DNA of 30,498 nt from JAKALX01 sp964508715 (GCA_964508715.1 CAZDUX010000027.1:1-30498), one strand, 5' to 3'. Shown: positions 7,999 to 16,397, counted from the stretch's first letter. Program-made: numbers and translations. Notes: generated by a model not told the origin, from the sequence alone.

Positions 7999-8511
7999 AT
8001 GGCCGATAGCAGATTCGACCGCGACCAGGGCGGGCAGGATGAGCTGACCGAGAAGGTCATCTACATCAACCGCGTCGCCAAGGTGGTCAAGGGTGGCCGC
8101 CGCTTCAGCTTCAGCGCCCTCATCGTCGTTGGCGATGGCCACGGCAGTGTTGGCGTCGGGCTTGGCAAGGCCAACGAAGTGCCCGAGGCGATTCGCAAGG
8201 GCTCCACGAGCGCCCGCCGCAACATGGTGCGCGTGCCCATGAAGGGTGGCACCATCGCCCACCCTGTCATTGCCGAGTTCAGCGCGGCGCGCGTTCTCAT
8301 GAAGCCAGCCAGCCACGGTACCGGTGTTATCGCCGGTGGTGCTGTCCGCTCGATCATGGAAGCCGCCGGTGTCACCGACGTGCTGGCGAAGTCGCTTGGC
8401 AGCCGCAACCCGATCAATGTCGCCCGCGCTACCATCCAGGGACTCTCGGAACTGCGCGAGCCGACCGGTGCGCGCGATCGCCGGCTCGCTCTCGCACGGG
8501 GAGAAGCCTGA
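7999..8511 (+). CDS. rpsE: 30S ribosomal protein S5
   Basis: This 170-residue protein contains the dsRNA-binding-like N-domain with KVVKGGRRFSFSALIVVGD and the C-domain GTGVIAGGAVRSIMEAAGV. S5 is at the mRNA entry channel and affects decoding accuracy. Its TGA overlaps rpmD by one base (TGATG). Confidence 0.98.
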   Translation: MADSRFDRDQGGQDELTEKVIYINRVAKVVKGGRRFSFSALIVVGDGHGSVGVGLGKANEVPEAIRKGSTSARRNMVRVPMKGGTIAHPVIAEFSAARVLMKPASHGTGVIAGGAVRSIMEAAGVTDVLAKSLGSRNPINVARATIQGLSELREPTGARDRRLALARGEA

Positions 8512-8699
8512 TGGCCACCTTCCAGGTCACCTGGCGCAAGAGCGCCATTGGTTACAAGCAGGATCAGAAGGACACGCTCAAGCGGCTTGGCCTTCGCCGC
8601 CTCGGCCAGACCGTTGAGTTGGAAGATACCCCGGCTCACCGCGGCATGGTCCACAAGGTGACGCACCTCGTTGACGTCACCGAAGGGGGAGCGAAATGA
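8511..8699 (+). CDS. rpmD: 50S ribosomal protein L30
   Basis: The 62-residue protein has the L30 core: a WRKSAIGYKQDQKDTLKRLG strand-helix and a TVELEDTPAHRGMVHKV segment. Length is normal. It overlaps rplO by four bases (ATGA). Confidence 0.96.
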   Translation: MATFQVTWRKSAIGYKQDQKDTLKRLGLRRLGQTVELEDTPAHRGMVHKVTHLVDVTEGGAK

Positions 8700-9178
8700 G
8701 CATCGGCGCCCACGAGCTGCGGCCCAGCCGCGGCGCAACCCACTCCAGGAAGCGTGTTGGCCGTGGCAACGGCAGTGGCCATGGCACCTACGCTGGCCGG
8801 GGGCTCAAGGGTCAGAAGTCCCGCTCCGGCAAGAAGAAGGCGTACGACGCGTTCGAGGGCGGGCAGTTCCCCCTCTCGCGCAAGTTCCACAGCCTCCGCG
8901 GCTTCAACAACAAGTGGCGCGTCCCGTTCCAGCCGGTCAACCTCGCGGCCCTCGAGCGCTTCGACGCCGGAGCTGACGTGACCCCGGAAACCCTCCTTGC
9001 GGCCGGGATCCTTCGCCACCTCCGCGAGCCCGTCAAGATCCTTGGCGCGGGTGACCTCGCGAAGGGCCTCAACGTCTCCGCCCACCGTTTCAGTGAAACG
9101 GCGAAGGCCAAGATCGAAGCCGCCGGTGGCACGGCCACCCTGATCGGACCAGACGACAACAGCGCGAAGGAAAGCTGA
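8696..9178 (+). CDS. rplO: 50S ribosomal protein L15
   Basis: The 160-residue protein has the glycine-rich N-terminal arm of L15 (GRGNGSGHGTYAGRGLKGQK, about residues 22-41) that penetrates 23S rRNA, followed by the globular part with LGAGDLAKGLNVSAHRFS. It lies before secY in the standard spc order. Confidence 0.97.
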   Translation: MSIGAHELRPSRGATHSRKRVGRGNGSGHGTYAGRGLKGQKSRSGKKKAYDAFEGGQFPLSRKFHSLRGFNNKWRVPFQPVNLAALERFDAGADVTPETLLAAGILRHLREPVKILGAGDLAKGLNVSAHRFSETAKAKIEAAGGTATLIGPDDNSAKES

Positions 9179-9179
9179 G

Positions 9180-10508
9180 ATGACGAGCCAGCCCGCATCA
9201 CGGCCACGCCTCCTGCAGGCCATGGTGGATGCGTTCCGCCAACAGGATGTCCGGCAGAAACTGCTGTTCACCCTGGCGATGCTTGTCGTCTTCCGCTTCG
9301 TCGCCCATGTCCCCGTCCCGAATGTCGATCGCCAGGCTCTCGAAAACGCCTTCGCCGGGAACGCCCTGCTCGACTTCCTGAGCATTTTCTCCGGGGGCGC
9401 CCTCCAGAACCTTTCGGTGGCCGCCCTTGGCGTCTATCCCTACATCACGGCCTCGATCATCATCCAGATTCTCACCCCCCTCGTCCCGAGCTTCCGGGCG
9501 ATGCAGGAAGAGGGTGAGCAGGGACGCCGCCGTCTCCAGCTCTACACGCACTGGCTCTCTGTCCCGATGGCCTTTGTCCAGGGTTATGGCCAGATCCTCT
9601 TCATCAACCAGCAGGGCGCCGTCATCAAGGATTTCGGTTACCCCGACCACATCCTCGCCACCACATCCACGCTCTTCACCCTTGCCGCCGGGACCATGTT
9701 CCTCGTCTGGCTTGGCGAACTGATCACCGAGAACGGCATCGGGAACGGCGTCTCCGTCATCATCTTCGGCGGCATCGTCGCCCGCCTCCCTGGCCTCATC
9801 CCGAACGTTTCTACCGAGTCCATCATCGGCGTCCTGGCGATGATCGGCTTCGCCCTGGCGCTCATCTACTTTGTCGTGTACTTCCAGGAAGCAACGCGCC
9901 GTGTACCGGTCCAGTATGCCCGCTCCGCCTTCCGCGGTGGGCGCATGTATAGACAGCAGGGGCAGAGCCACATCCCCTTGCGAGTGAACATGGCCGGGAT
10001 GATCCCGCTCATCTTCGCCTTCTCGATCATGATCCTCCCCGCTACCGTCGCCTCCTACTTCACCGGCGCGGGCGGTTGGGTCGCCTCCGTCTCCGACTTC
10101 TTTGTCAACCAGTTCCAGGATGGGCGAGGAGGCAGCGGCACGGGACTCTACTGGATCATCGTCTTCCTCCTGGTCATCGTTTTCACCTTCTTCTACACCA
10201 TGGTTCAGTACCAGCAGCAGCAGATCGCGAAGAACCTCCAGCGCCAGGGCGCGTTCATCCCCGGTATCCGCCCCGGCCCCCCCACGGAGGCGTACCTCAT
10301 GCGGGTCGTCACACGTATCACCTGGGCTGGCGCCATCTTCCTCGGTGTCGTGGCCATCCTGCCGTTCTTCATCGGGCTCGTGAGCGACGCCAAGTCGCTG
10401 ACCATTTCGAGCACCGGCTTCCTCATCGTCGTCGCCGTCGTCCTCGATACCATGAAGCAGCTGGAGGCCCAGTTGCTCATGCGCAACTACGAAGGGTTTA
10501 TTCGCTGA
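9180..10508 (+). CDS. secY: Preprotein translocase subunit SecY
   Basis: This 442-residue, very hydrophobic protein has the ten-helix SecY pattern, including PVPNVDRQAL near the N-terminus (first periplasmic/plug region), GVYPYITASIIIQ in TM2 and the cytoplasmic loop RRVPVQYARSAFRGG between TM6 and TM7. SecY forms the protein-conducting channel with SecE and SecG. It starts one base after rplO, and its TGA overlaps the adk ATG by one base. Confidence 0.98.
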   Translation: MTSQPASRPRLLQAMVDAFRQQDVRQKLLFTLAMLVVFRFVAHVPVPNVDRQALENAFAGNALLDFLSIFSGGALQNLSVAALGVYPYITASIIIQILTPLVPSFRAMQEEGEQGRRRLQLYTHWLSVPMAFVQGYGQILFINQQGAVIKDFGYPDHILATTSTLFTLAAGTMFLVWLGELITENGIGNGVSVIIFGGIVARLPGLIPNVSTESIIGVLAMIGFALALIYFVVYFQEATRRVPVQYARSAFRGGRMYRQQGQSHIPLRVNMAGMIPLIFAFSIMILPATVASYFTGAGGWVASVSDFFVNQFQDGRGGSGTGLYWIIVFLLVIVFTFFYTMVQYQQQQIAKNLQRQGAFIPGIRPGPPTEAYLMRVVTRITWAGAIFLGVVAILPFFIGLVSDAKSLTISSTGFLIVVAVVLDTMKQLEAQLLMRNYEGFIR

Positions 10509-11146
10509 TGTATATCGTGCTACTTGGCCCCCCTGGCGCGGGCAAGGGAACACAGGCGCAGCGCATCGCCGAGGCAACGAAGCTGCTCCACATCTCCACC
10601 GGCGATATGTTCCGCGAGAACGTCAAGAACGGGACCGAACTCGGCAAGCTCGCCGAGACGTACATGTCCAGGGGCGAGCTCGTCCCCGACGAGGTCACCA
10701 TCAAGATGCTCCTCGAGCGCATCTCCCGCCCCGATGCAGCCCAGGGTGCCATGTTCGATGGCTTCCCTCGTAACGTCGTCCAGGCCGAGGCACTTGACGC
10801 GGCCCTTGCCGGTAAGGGTGCGAAGATCGACCGCTCTCTCCTCATCAGTGTTCGTGACGAAGAACTCGTCGCCCGCCTCAGTGGCCGCTGGATCTGCCGT
10901 TCCTGCGGACGCCTCTACCACGAGCGCAACGATCCGCCTCGCCAGGCCGGCGTGTGCGACGCCGACCAGGGTGAGCTCTATCAGCGCGATGACGACCGGC
11001 CCGATGTCGTTGCTTCACGTCTCGAGAAGCAGAAGCCGCCTGCCGCCCTCATCGACCACTATCGCAAGGCCGGTGTCCTCGAGGAGATCAACGGCGAGCA
11101 GCCACTCGACACCGTTACCAGTCTCCTCCTGGAGGCTATCCGCTAA
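10508..11146 (+). CDS. adk: Adenylate kinase, zinc-LID type
   Basis: Interconverts AMP + ATP and 2 ADP. The 212-residue protein has the P-loop GPPGAGKGT at residues 7-15, the AMP site TGDMFR at 31-36 and DGFPR at 84-88. The LID domain carries C130, C133, C150 and D153, the Cys3-Asp zinc site known from Bacillus-type enzymes. The ATG at 10508 overlaps the secY stop and gives the P-loop the expected position; an upstream in-frame extension lies inside secY. Neighbours secY and map are the usual ones. Confidence 0.98.
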   Translation: MYIVLLGPPGAGKGTQAQRIAEATKLLHISTGDMFRENVKNGTELGKLAETYMSRGELVPDEVTIKMLLERISRPDAAQGAMFDGFPRNVVQAEALDAALAGKGAKIDRSLLISVRDEELVARLSGRWICRSCGRLYHERNDPPRQAGVCDADQGELYQRDDDRPDVVASRLEKQKPPAALIDHYRKAGVLEEINGEQPLDTVTSLLLEAIR

Positions 11147-11148
11147 CG

Positions 11149-11919
11149 ATGGCGATCAAGATCAAGTCCGAGGATGAACTGCGCATCATGCGCGAGGCTG
11201 GCCAGATCGTTGGCCAGACCCTCGAGCGGATTCGCGCCATGGTTCGCCCCGGGCTGAATCTTCTCACCATCGAGCAATTCGTCCGCGACGAGTACAAGCG
11301 CCTCGGTGCGAAGGAAACGTTCCTCCACTACTCGCCTGCACCAAAATACCCGCCCTATCCGTCGAACATCTGTATCAGCATCAACGAGCAACTCGTCCAC
11401 GGCATCCCCCGTGATCGTGAACTCCGCGAAGGCGATATCGTCAGCTTCGACCTGGGCGCCACCTACAAGGGCTACGTTGGAGATGCCGCGATCACCGTCG
11501 GTGTTGGCGAGATCTCTCCCGAAGCCCAGAAACTCCTCCACGTCACGGAAGCATCCCTCCATGCCGGGATCAACGCGGCCCGCGCCGGCAATTTCCTCAA
11601 CGATATCCGTGGCGCCATCGAAGACACGATCCGTCCCCACGGCTTCGGAATCGTCAAGGGCTATGGTGGCCATGGGGTTGGCCGGGCCATGCACGAAGAA
11701 CCCCATGTCGAAAACTACCGCCAGCGGTCGAAGGGGCCGCGGCTCCAGCACGGGCTCGTGCTCGCCCTGGAGCCGATGGTCTCGCTGGGCAACCCGGAGG
11801 TCGAAGAGTGCGATGACCACTGGACTGTAAGAACGAAAGACGGTAGCTTATGCTGTCATTTCGAGCATACGATAGCTATTCGAGAGGGTCGTGAGGCGGA
11901 AATCCTCACGCTCCCGTAG
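11149..11919 (+). CDS. map: Methionine aminopeptidase, type I
   Basis: Removes the initiator methionine from nascent proteins. The 256-residue protein has the complete pita-bread metal site: D101, D112, H175, E208 and E239, with H84 as the conserved active-site histidine. Motifs GYGGHGVGRAMHE and EPMVSLG are visible. From about base 11821 the codon choice shifts to A/T-ending triplets (GTA, AGA, TTA, ATA, GCT, ATT), unlike the rest of the gene, although the protein motif CCHFEHTIAI is intact; this may reflect an overlapping signal for infA. Confidence 0.98.
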   Translation: MAIKIKSEDELRIMREAGQIVGQTLERIRAMVRPGLNLLTIEQFVRDEYKRLGAKETFLHYSPAPKYPPYPSNICISINEQLVHGIPRDRELREGDIVSFDLGATYKGYVGDAAITVGVGEISPEAQKLLHVTEASLHAGINAARAGNFLNDIRGAIEDTIRPHGFGIVKGYGGHGVGRAMHEEPHVENYRQRSKGPRLQHGLVLALEPMVSLGNPEVEECDDHWTVRTKDGSLCCHFEHTIAIREGREAEILTLP

Positions 11920-11946
11920 GAGTGAACTGCGTCGAAAGAAGAGTGT

Positions 11947-12165
11947 ATGGCCACGAAGGAGGCGCTGGAAGTCGAGGGGATCGTGACCAGTCCGCTGCCG
12001 AACGCTATGTTCAAAGTGGAACTGGCCGATGGGCACGAAGTGCTCGCCCACGTCAGTGGGAAGATCCGCTTGCATTTCATCAAGATCCTTCCCGGCGACC
12101 GTGTACTCGTGGAGCTCTCGCCCTACGACCTCACGCGGGGCCGGATCACCTACCGCTTCAAGTAG
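11947..12165 (+). CDS. infA: Translation initiation factor IF-1
   Basis: The 72-residue protein is a single S1/OB domain with PNAMFKVELADGHEVLAHVSGKI in the centre (quoted span continues past position 40 as RLHFIKI) and the end LTRGRITYRFK. IF-1 occupies the 30S A-site during initiation. It lies 27 bases after map, one of the larger gaps in this operon, with a weak AAGAAG before the ATG. Confidence 0.97.
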   Translation: MATKEALEVEGIVTSPLPNAMFKVELADGHEVLAHVSGKIRLHFIKILPGDRVLVELSPYDLTRGRITYRFK

Positions 12166-12199
12166 ATACAGCCTGGCGTCAGCGCCACCAGGAGAGACG

Positions 12200-12313
12200 A
12201 TGAAGGTCCGAGCCTCAGTAAAACCACGCTGCGACAAGTGCAAGGTCATTCGCCGGCACGGTCGCGTCATGGTGATTTGCGAAAACCCCAAGCACAAGCA
12301 GCGGCAGGGATAA
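12200..12313 (+). CDS. rpmJ: 50S ribosomal protein L36, zinc-binding form
   Basis: This 37-residue protein is too short for most gene callers but is unmistakable: MKVRASVKPRCDKC at the N-terminus, with C11, C14, C27 and H32 as the zinc ligands. It has a good AGGAGAG ribosome-binding site just upstream. Position between infA and rpsM is standard. Confidence 0.97.
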   Translation: MKVRASVKPRCDKCKVIRRHGRVMVICENPKHKQRQG

Positions 12314-12316
12314 GTC

Positions 12317-12697
12317 ATGGTACGTATTTCCGGGGTTGATATCCCCAACGACAAGCGCCTCGAAGTTGCCCTCACTTACATCTACGGGATCGGTCTCACG
12401 CGCTCGAAGGAAATCATCGCGAATACCGGCCTCAACCCCGATGGGCGTGCCCGCGAACTCACCGATGACGACGTCATCAAGGTCCGCGACTACATCGATA
12501 AGCACTTCATCGTCGAAGGCGACCTTCGCCGCGAAGTCCGCCAGAATATCGCCCGCCTCATCGAAATTAACTGCTACCGTGGGCAGCGCCACCGCCGGAA
12601 CCTTCCTGTTCACGGTCAGCGCACCCGTACCAACGCGCGCCAGAAGCGTGGCGCACGCAAGACCGTCGCCGGCAAGAAGCGCGCGGGCAAGAAGTAA
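12317..12697 (+). CDS. rpsM: 30S ribosomal protein S13
   Basis: The 126-residue protein begins MVRISGVDIPNDKRLEVALTYIYGIG (signature split here; the IYGIGLTRS helix-hairpin follows) and has the C-terminal basic tail with RGQRHRRNLPVHGQRTRTNAR. S13 contacts the P-site tRNA and L5. The tail is lysine-rich, as usual. It opens the alpha-operon part. Confidence 0.98.
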   Translation: MVRISGVDIPNDKRLEVALTYIYGIGLTRSKEIIANTGLNPDGRARELTDDDVIKVRDYIDKHFIVEGDLRREVRQNIARLIEINCYRGQRHRRNLPVHGQRTRTNARQKRGARKTVAGKKRAGKK

Positions 12698-12714
12698 AAG
12701 GGGCTCAGAGAAAC

Positions 12715-13119
12715 ATGGCCGATGCAAAGCGAGGAGCGCAGCAGCGCCGCCTGAAGCGACGGGAACGCAAGTCGATCCCACGCGGAAAGGCGTTCATCAA
12801 GAGCACGTTCAACAACACGCTCGTCACCCTCACCGACCCGAATGGGAACGTGATCTCCTGGGCGAGCGCTGGAGGCTCGGGCTTCAAAGGCTCGCGCAAA
12901 GGTACCCCCTTTGCCGCGCAACTCGCTGGCGAAAACGCCGCCCGCCGCGCGATGGAACACGGCCTCCAAACCGTAGAAGTCTATGTGCGTGGCGCTGGTA
13001 GCGGCCGCGAAGCCGCCATCCGCTCCCTCCAGGCCGCCGGCCTCACCGTCACGGCCATCCGTGATGTCACCCCCATCCCCCACAACGGTTGCCGCCCTCC
13101 CAAGCGGCGCCGCGTTTAG
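12715..13119 (+). CDS. rpsK: 30S ribosomal protein S11
   Basis: This 134-residue protein contains STFNNTLVTLTDPNGNVISW and the end DVTPIPHNGCRPPKRRRV, both diagnostic for S11 of the 30S platform. It is 17 bases after rpsM and 17 bases before rpsD. Confidence 0.98.
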   Translation: MADAKRGAQQRRLKRRERKSIPRGKAFIKSTFNNTLVTLTDPNGNVISWASAGGSGFKGSRKGTPFAAQLAGENAARRAMEHGLQTVEVYVRGAGSGREAAIRSLQAAGLTVTAIRDVTPIPHNGCRPPKRRRV

Positions 13120-13136
13120 GAGTCGAAGCACAGCAC

Positions 13137-13766
13137 ATGGCTCGTTACACAGGCCCCGTTTGCCGCCTCTGCCGCCGCCACGGCGAAAAGCTCTACCTCA
13201 AGGGTGAGCGCTGCTTCACTCCCAAGTGCAGCTTCGACCGCCGCCCCAACCCGCCCGGCCCGCGCCCGGCGCGCCGCCGAAAGGTCAGCGACCGCGGCCT
13301 CCAGCTGCGTGAGAAGCAGCGCGCCCGCGTTACGTATGGCGTGCTCGAAAAGCAGTTCGTCAAGTACTACAAGGAAGCGATCAGCCGCCCGGGCGTCTCT
13401 GGCGAGAACCTCGTTCGCCTCCTCGAGACGCGTCTCGACAACATCGTCTACCGCCTCGGTTTCGCCGATTCGCGGAGCCAGGCCCGGCAGCTCGTCCGCC
13501 ACGGCATCATCACCGTGAACGGGCGCAAACTCGATATCCCCTCGGCCCACCTCAAGGAGGGCGATACCGTCGGGTTCACCCCGCGCGGGATCCGGAGTGA
13601 GTTCTACAAGATTGTCCAGGATTCCCTCAAGTCGAAGAACCCGCCCACGTGGCTGGCTCTCGATGTCGCCAACATGTCCGGGCGCGTCACGGCCCCGCCG
13701 GCCGTCGTTCACGGCGAGACGCACCTGTTCAACGAAAACGTCATCATCGAGTACTACTCGCGCTAA
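13137..13766 (+). CDS. rpsD: 30S ribosomal protein S4, zinc-binding form
   Basis: The 209-residue protein starts MARYTGPVCRLCRRHGEKLY and has four cysteines (C9, C12, C26, C31) forming the zinc site of C+ type S4, followed by an S4 RNA-binding domain (LETRLDNIVYRLGF, RQLVRHGIITVNG). S4 initiates 30S assembly and is a translational repressor of alpha-operon genes in model bacteria. The ATG at 13137 matches the family N-terminus; an in-frame start in rpsK is rejected. Confidence 0.98.
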   Translation: MARYTGPVCRLCRRHGEKLYLKGERCFTPKCSFDRRPNPPGPRPARRRKVSDRGLQLREKQRARVTYGVLEKQFVKYYKEAISRPGVSGENLVRLLETRLDNIVYRLGFADSRSQARQLVRHGIITVNGRKLDIPSAHLKEGDTVGFTPRGIRSEFYKIVQDSLKSKNPPTWLALDVANMSGRVTAPPAVVHGETHLFNENVIIEYYSR

Positions 13767-13771
13767 GTTCG

Positions 13772-13787
13772 TCGTTCTCCGGAACGA
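13772..13787 (+). promoter_or_regulatory. Small hairpin in the rpsD-rpoA gap
   Basis: In the 42-base gap before rpoA the arms TCGTTC and GAACGA pair perfectly around the loop TCCG. The stem is only 6 bp and there is no T-run, so it is not a terminator. It could be a processing or repressor site, but chance cannot be excluded. Confidence 0.25.
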
Positions 13788-13808
13788 AAGGTTGAGGCAC
13801 GCAGCAGC

Positions 13809-15014
13809 ATGATGGATTCCCTTGAGTTGATCGGGCAGGCGAACGAAGAAGTCGTCCCCCAGCTCACCGTCGATGAAGAGACGGAAGATTACGCCCGGCT
13901 TGTCGCCGAGCCGCTCGAGGCCGGCTACGGCATCACCCTCGGCAACGCCCTGCGCCGCGTGCTCCTGAGCTCGCTCGAAGGTGCAGCCATTACCTCCGTG
14001 CGCATCGACCAGGTCGAGCATGAGTTCTCCACTATCCCGGGGATGCAGGAAGACACCACCGAGTTCCTCCTCAATCTCAAGGAAGTGCGCCTCAAGGCAC
14101 TCAGCAATCGCACGGGGACCCTTGCCCTCGATGTCGAAGGCCCCTGCGAAGTCACGGCCGCCGATATCCAGGTGCCTGCCGACTTCGAGATCACCAACCC
14201 CGAACTCCACCTCGCCACCCTGGATGCCCCTGGAGCCAGGCTCAACGTCGAACTCCATGCCCAGCTCGGCACTGGCTACCAGCCGGCCGGAAGCGTCGAA
14301 GGGATGCCGATCGGCGTGATCCCTGTCGACTCCGTGTTCACCCCCGTCCGCAAGGTGAACTACAAGGTCGAAAAGACGCGTGTCGGCCAGTCGACCAACT
14401 ACGACAAGCTCATTCTCGAGGTCTGGACCGATGGCACCACCAGCGCCATCGACGCCGTGGGCAAGAGCGCTGATATCCTCATGGATCAGTTCTCGCTCTT
14501 CAGCCAGATGGGCCGTCCCGAGATACCCAGCACCTCCATGCCCGGCGCACCCCTTGGTGTGACCTCCGTTGCCGGCATGCTCATGCCGCCAGATCGCTAT
14601 AACACCCCGATCGAAGACCTTTCGCTCTCGGTCCGCGCCTACAACTGCCTCAAGCGCAGCGGCCTCATGACGGTTGGCCAGGTCCTCGAGAAGAGCGAAG
14701 ACGAACTCCTCGCCCTCCGGAACTTCGGCCGCAAGTCGTACGACGAGCTCCGCGATCGCCTCATCGAGCTCGGCTATATCGATGGCGACCAGGAGGGCCT
14801 CGTCCCGGTTTCCGATGGCGGCCGCGGGCTGCCCGGTGGTGTGCGGCCGGGCATGCCTCGCCGTGTGCCGGGCCCCGCCCGCCCCACCACCACGGTCATC
14901 CTCGAGGACGAGGACGATGAAGAGAACCTCAGCGCCCTCGGCAAGGCGCTCAAAGAAGCACTGCTGAAAGACGGGAGCGCCGAAGACCTCATCGGCGCCG
15001 ACGACGAGGACTAA
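13809..15014 (+). CDS. rpoA: RNA polymerase alpha subunit, with acidic C-terminal extension
   Basis: Alpha assembles the RNA polymerase core. The N-terminal dimerisation domain spans about residues 1-235 (EPLEAGYGITLGNALRRVLL, then ITSVRIDQVEHEFSTIPG). The C-terminal helix-hairpin-helix domain is at about 265-325 (LKRSGLMTVGQVL, LRNFGRKSYDEL). The protein is 401 residues; about 75 residues follow the CTD, first Gly/Pro/Arg-rich, then acidic (EDEDDEEN), which is longer than the usual 315-330-residue alpha. Two adjacent ATG codons exist (13809, 13812). Confidence 0.98.
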   Translation: MMDSLELIGQANEEVVPQLTVDEETEDYARLVAEPLEAGYGITLGNALRRVLLSSLEGAAITSVRIDQVEHEFSTIPGMQEDTTEFLLNLKEVRLKALSNRTGTLALDVEGPCEVTAADIQVPADFEITNPELHLATLDAPGARLNVELHAQLGTGYQPAGSVEGMPIGVIPVDSVFTPVRKVNYKVEKTRVGQSTNYDKLILEVWTDGTTSAIDAVGKSADILMDQFSLFSQMGRPEIPSTSMPGAPLGVTSVAGMLMPPDRYNTPIEDLSLSVRAYNCLKRSGLMTVGQVLEKSEDELLALRNFGRKSYDELRDRLIELGYIDGDQEGLVPVSDGGRGLPGGVRPGMPRRVPGPARPTTTVILEDEDDEENLSALGKALKEALLKDGSAEDLIGADDED

Positions 15015-15017
15015 CCC

Positions 15018-15635
15018 ATGCGACACCGTGTAGCCGGCCGCCATCTTGGCCGCGAAACCAGCCACCGCCTCTCGCTCTACCGGAACCTGGTCACCGACCT
15101 GCTCCGCTATGAGCGCATCACGACCACCGAGGCCAAGGCCAAGGAAATCCGCCCCATGGCCGAGAAGATCATCACCCTCGGCCGCCGCGGCGATCTCCAT
15201 GCCCGCCGGCAGGCGATGCGCTTCGTCTACGACACGAAGGTCGTGAAGAAGGTGTTCGATGACATCGGCCCGCGCATGAAGGAGCGCCCCGGCGGCTACC
15301 TGCGCATCACCGGGCTCGAACCCCGCAAGGGCGATGGTGCGCGCATGGCGTCCATCGAACTCGTCGACTTCGTCGAGGCGCCGCCGACGCCACGCCCGCA
15401 GCGTGTAACCGCGGCCCCCGCCCCAACCGCCACGGCCGAACCCGCTACACCGGTTGCCGAGGTGGAGGAAGCCACCGCTCCCGAAGCCCCTGTCGCGGAG
15501 ACCGCCGAAGAGGTGTCGGAAGCTGTCTCCGAAGCAGCAGCCGAGGCACCGGTGGGCGAAGGCGATGAGACCGCCGAAGCCAGCGCCGAAACCGAAACGG
15601 GCGGGGAGGGCGAAAGCGGGGAAACCCCCGCCTGA
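15018..15635 (+). CDS. rplQ: 50S ribosomal protein L17, with long acidic tail
   Basis: Residues 1-118 are a normal L17 (MRHRVAGRHLGRETSHR at the start, LVTDLLRYERITTTEAKAKE, and MASIELVDF at the end of the core). The chain then continues to residue 205 with a low-complexity Ala/Glu/Pro/Thr tail, almost doubling the usual size. The core is at the tunnel-exit side of the 50S. There is no frameshift: the tail keeps the codon use of the gene and ends four bases before truA. Confidence 0.97.
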   Translation: MRHRVAGRHLGRETSHRLSLYRNLVTDLLRYERITTTEAKAKEIRPMAEKIITLGRRGDLHARRQAMRFVYDTKVVKKVFDDIGPRMKERPGGYLRITGLEPRKGDGARMASIELVDFVEAPPTPRPQRVTAAPAPTATAEPATPVAEVEEATAPEAPVAETAEEVSEAVSEAAAEAPVGEGDETAEASAETETGGEGESGETPA

Positions 15636-15638
15636 CCG

Positions 15639-16397
15639 ATGCCCGCGAAGCGGTTCGCGGCAACGGTCAGTTACGATGGGACCGCGTTCGCCGGCTCGCA
15701 ATTGCAGCCAAACGGGCGCACGGTTCAATACGAGCTGGAAACCGCGGTACAGGCGCTCTTTGGAGCACCCACCCGCGTGGAACTGGCGGGACGCACCGAT
15801 TCGGGAGTCCATGCCAGGGGCCAGGTAGCGGCCTTCTCCGCCGAAACGCGGCTGGAGGCCACAACCGTCGGGCGAGCGCTCAACGCTCACCTGCCGGATG
15901 ATGTAGCAGTACGACTGCTGCGCGAGGTGCCCGCAGGTTTCGACCCGCGGCGCTGGGCGCGGCGAAGGTTGTACCGCTACACGATCGCCAATGGCGAAGC
16001 GCGCGATCCGCTTTCGCGGCGTAGCGCCTGGCACGTCGGGGCCCGCCTCGATCTGCCGGCGATGCAGGCGGCGGCGGTTGCGCTCGTTGGAACACGCGAT
16101 TTCATCGCCTGTTCCGGGAAGCTGGAGCCCGGAAGGACCTCGGTCCGAAACGTCTTCAGCGCGGGATGGCGCAGTGAGAACTGCACCCTCCTGTTCGATA
16201 TCGAGGCAGATGCGTTCCTGCCGCAGATGGTTCGCCGTGTCGTTGGCGCCATCGTAGCGATAGGGCGCGGAAGCCAGACCGTGGAGGAATTCGTCCGCCT
16301 GGTCGAACAGGCAGTGCCCGGAGCGATCGGCCCAACCGCCCCGCCCCATGGGCTCTGCCTCGAACAGGTCCGGTACGACGAGGGTTACCGACTATGA
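15639..16397 (+). CDS. truA: tRNA pseudouridine(38-40) synthase TruA
   Basis: Modifies U38-U40 in the anticodon arm of tRNAs. The 252-residue protein has the catalytic-Asp motif AGRTDSGVHARGQV (about residues 47-60), the ADAFLPQMVRRVVG motif and a C-terminal TAPPHGLCLEQV. TruA commonly lies between rplQ and rplM. Its TGA overlaps the rplM ATG by four bases. Codon use is slightly less C-ending than in the ribosomal genes. Confidence 0.96.
   Translation: MPAKRFAATVSYDGTAFAGSQLQPNGRTVQYELETAVQALFGAPTRVELAGRTDSGVHARGQVAAFSAETRLEATTVGRALNAHLPDDVAVRLLREVPAGFDPRRWARRRLYRYTIANGEARDPLSRRSAWHVGARLDLPAMQAAAVALVGTRDFIACSGKLEPGRTSVRNVFSAGWRSENCTLLFDIEADAFLPQMVRRVVGAIVAIGRGSQTVEEFVRLVEQAVPGAIGPTAPPHGLCLEQVRYDEGYRL

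Noticed and set aside
12174..12187. Hairpin TGGCG-TCAG-CGCCA before rpmJ
   Set aside because: Only 5 bp, just before the ribosome-binding site; likely chance in GC-rich DNA and not enough to call a regulator.
13116..16349. 1077-codon minus-strand open frame across rpsD, rpoA, rplQ and truA
   Set aside because: Length is due to C-ending codon use on the other strand (few minus-strand stops). The plus-strand genes are certain; the antisense product has no recognisable domain.
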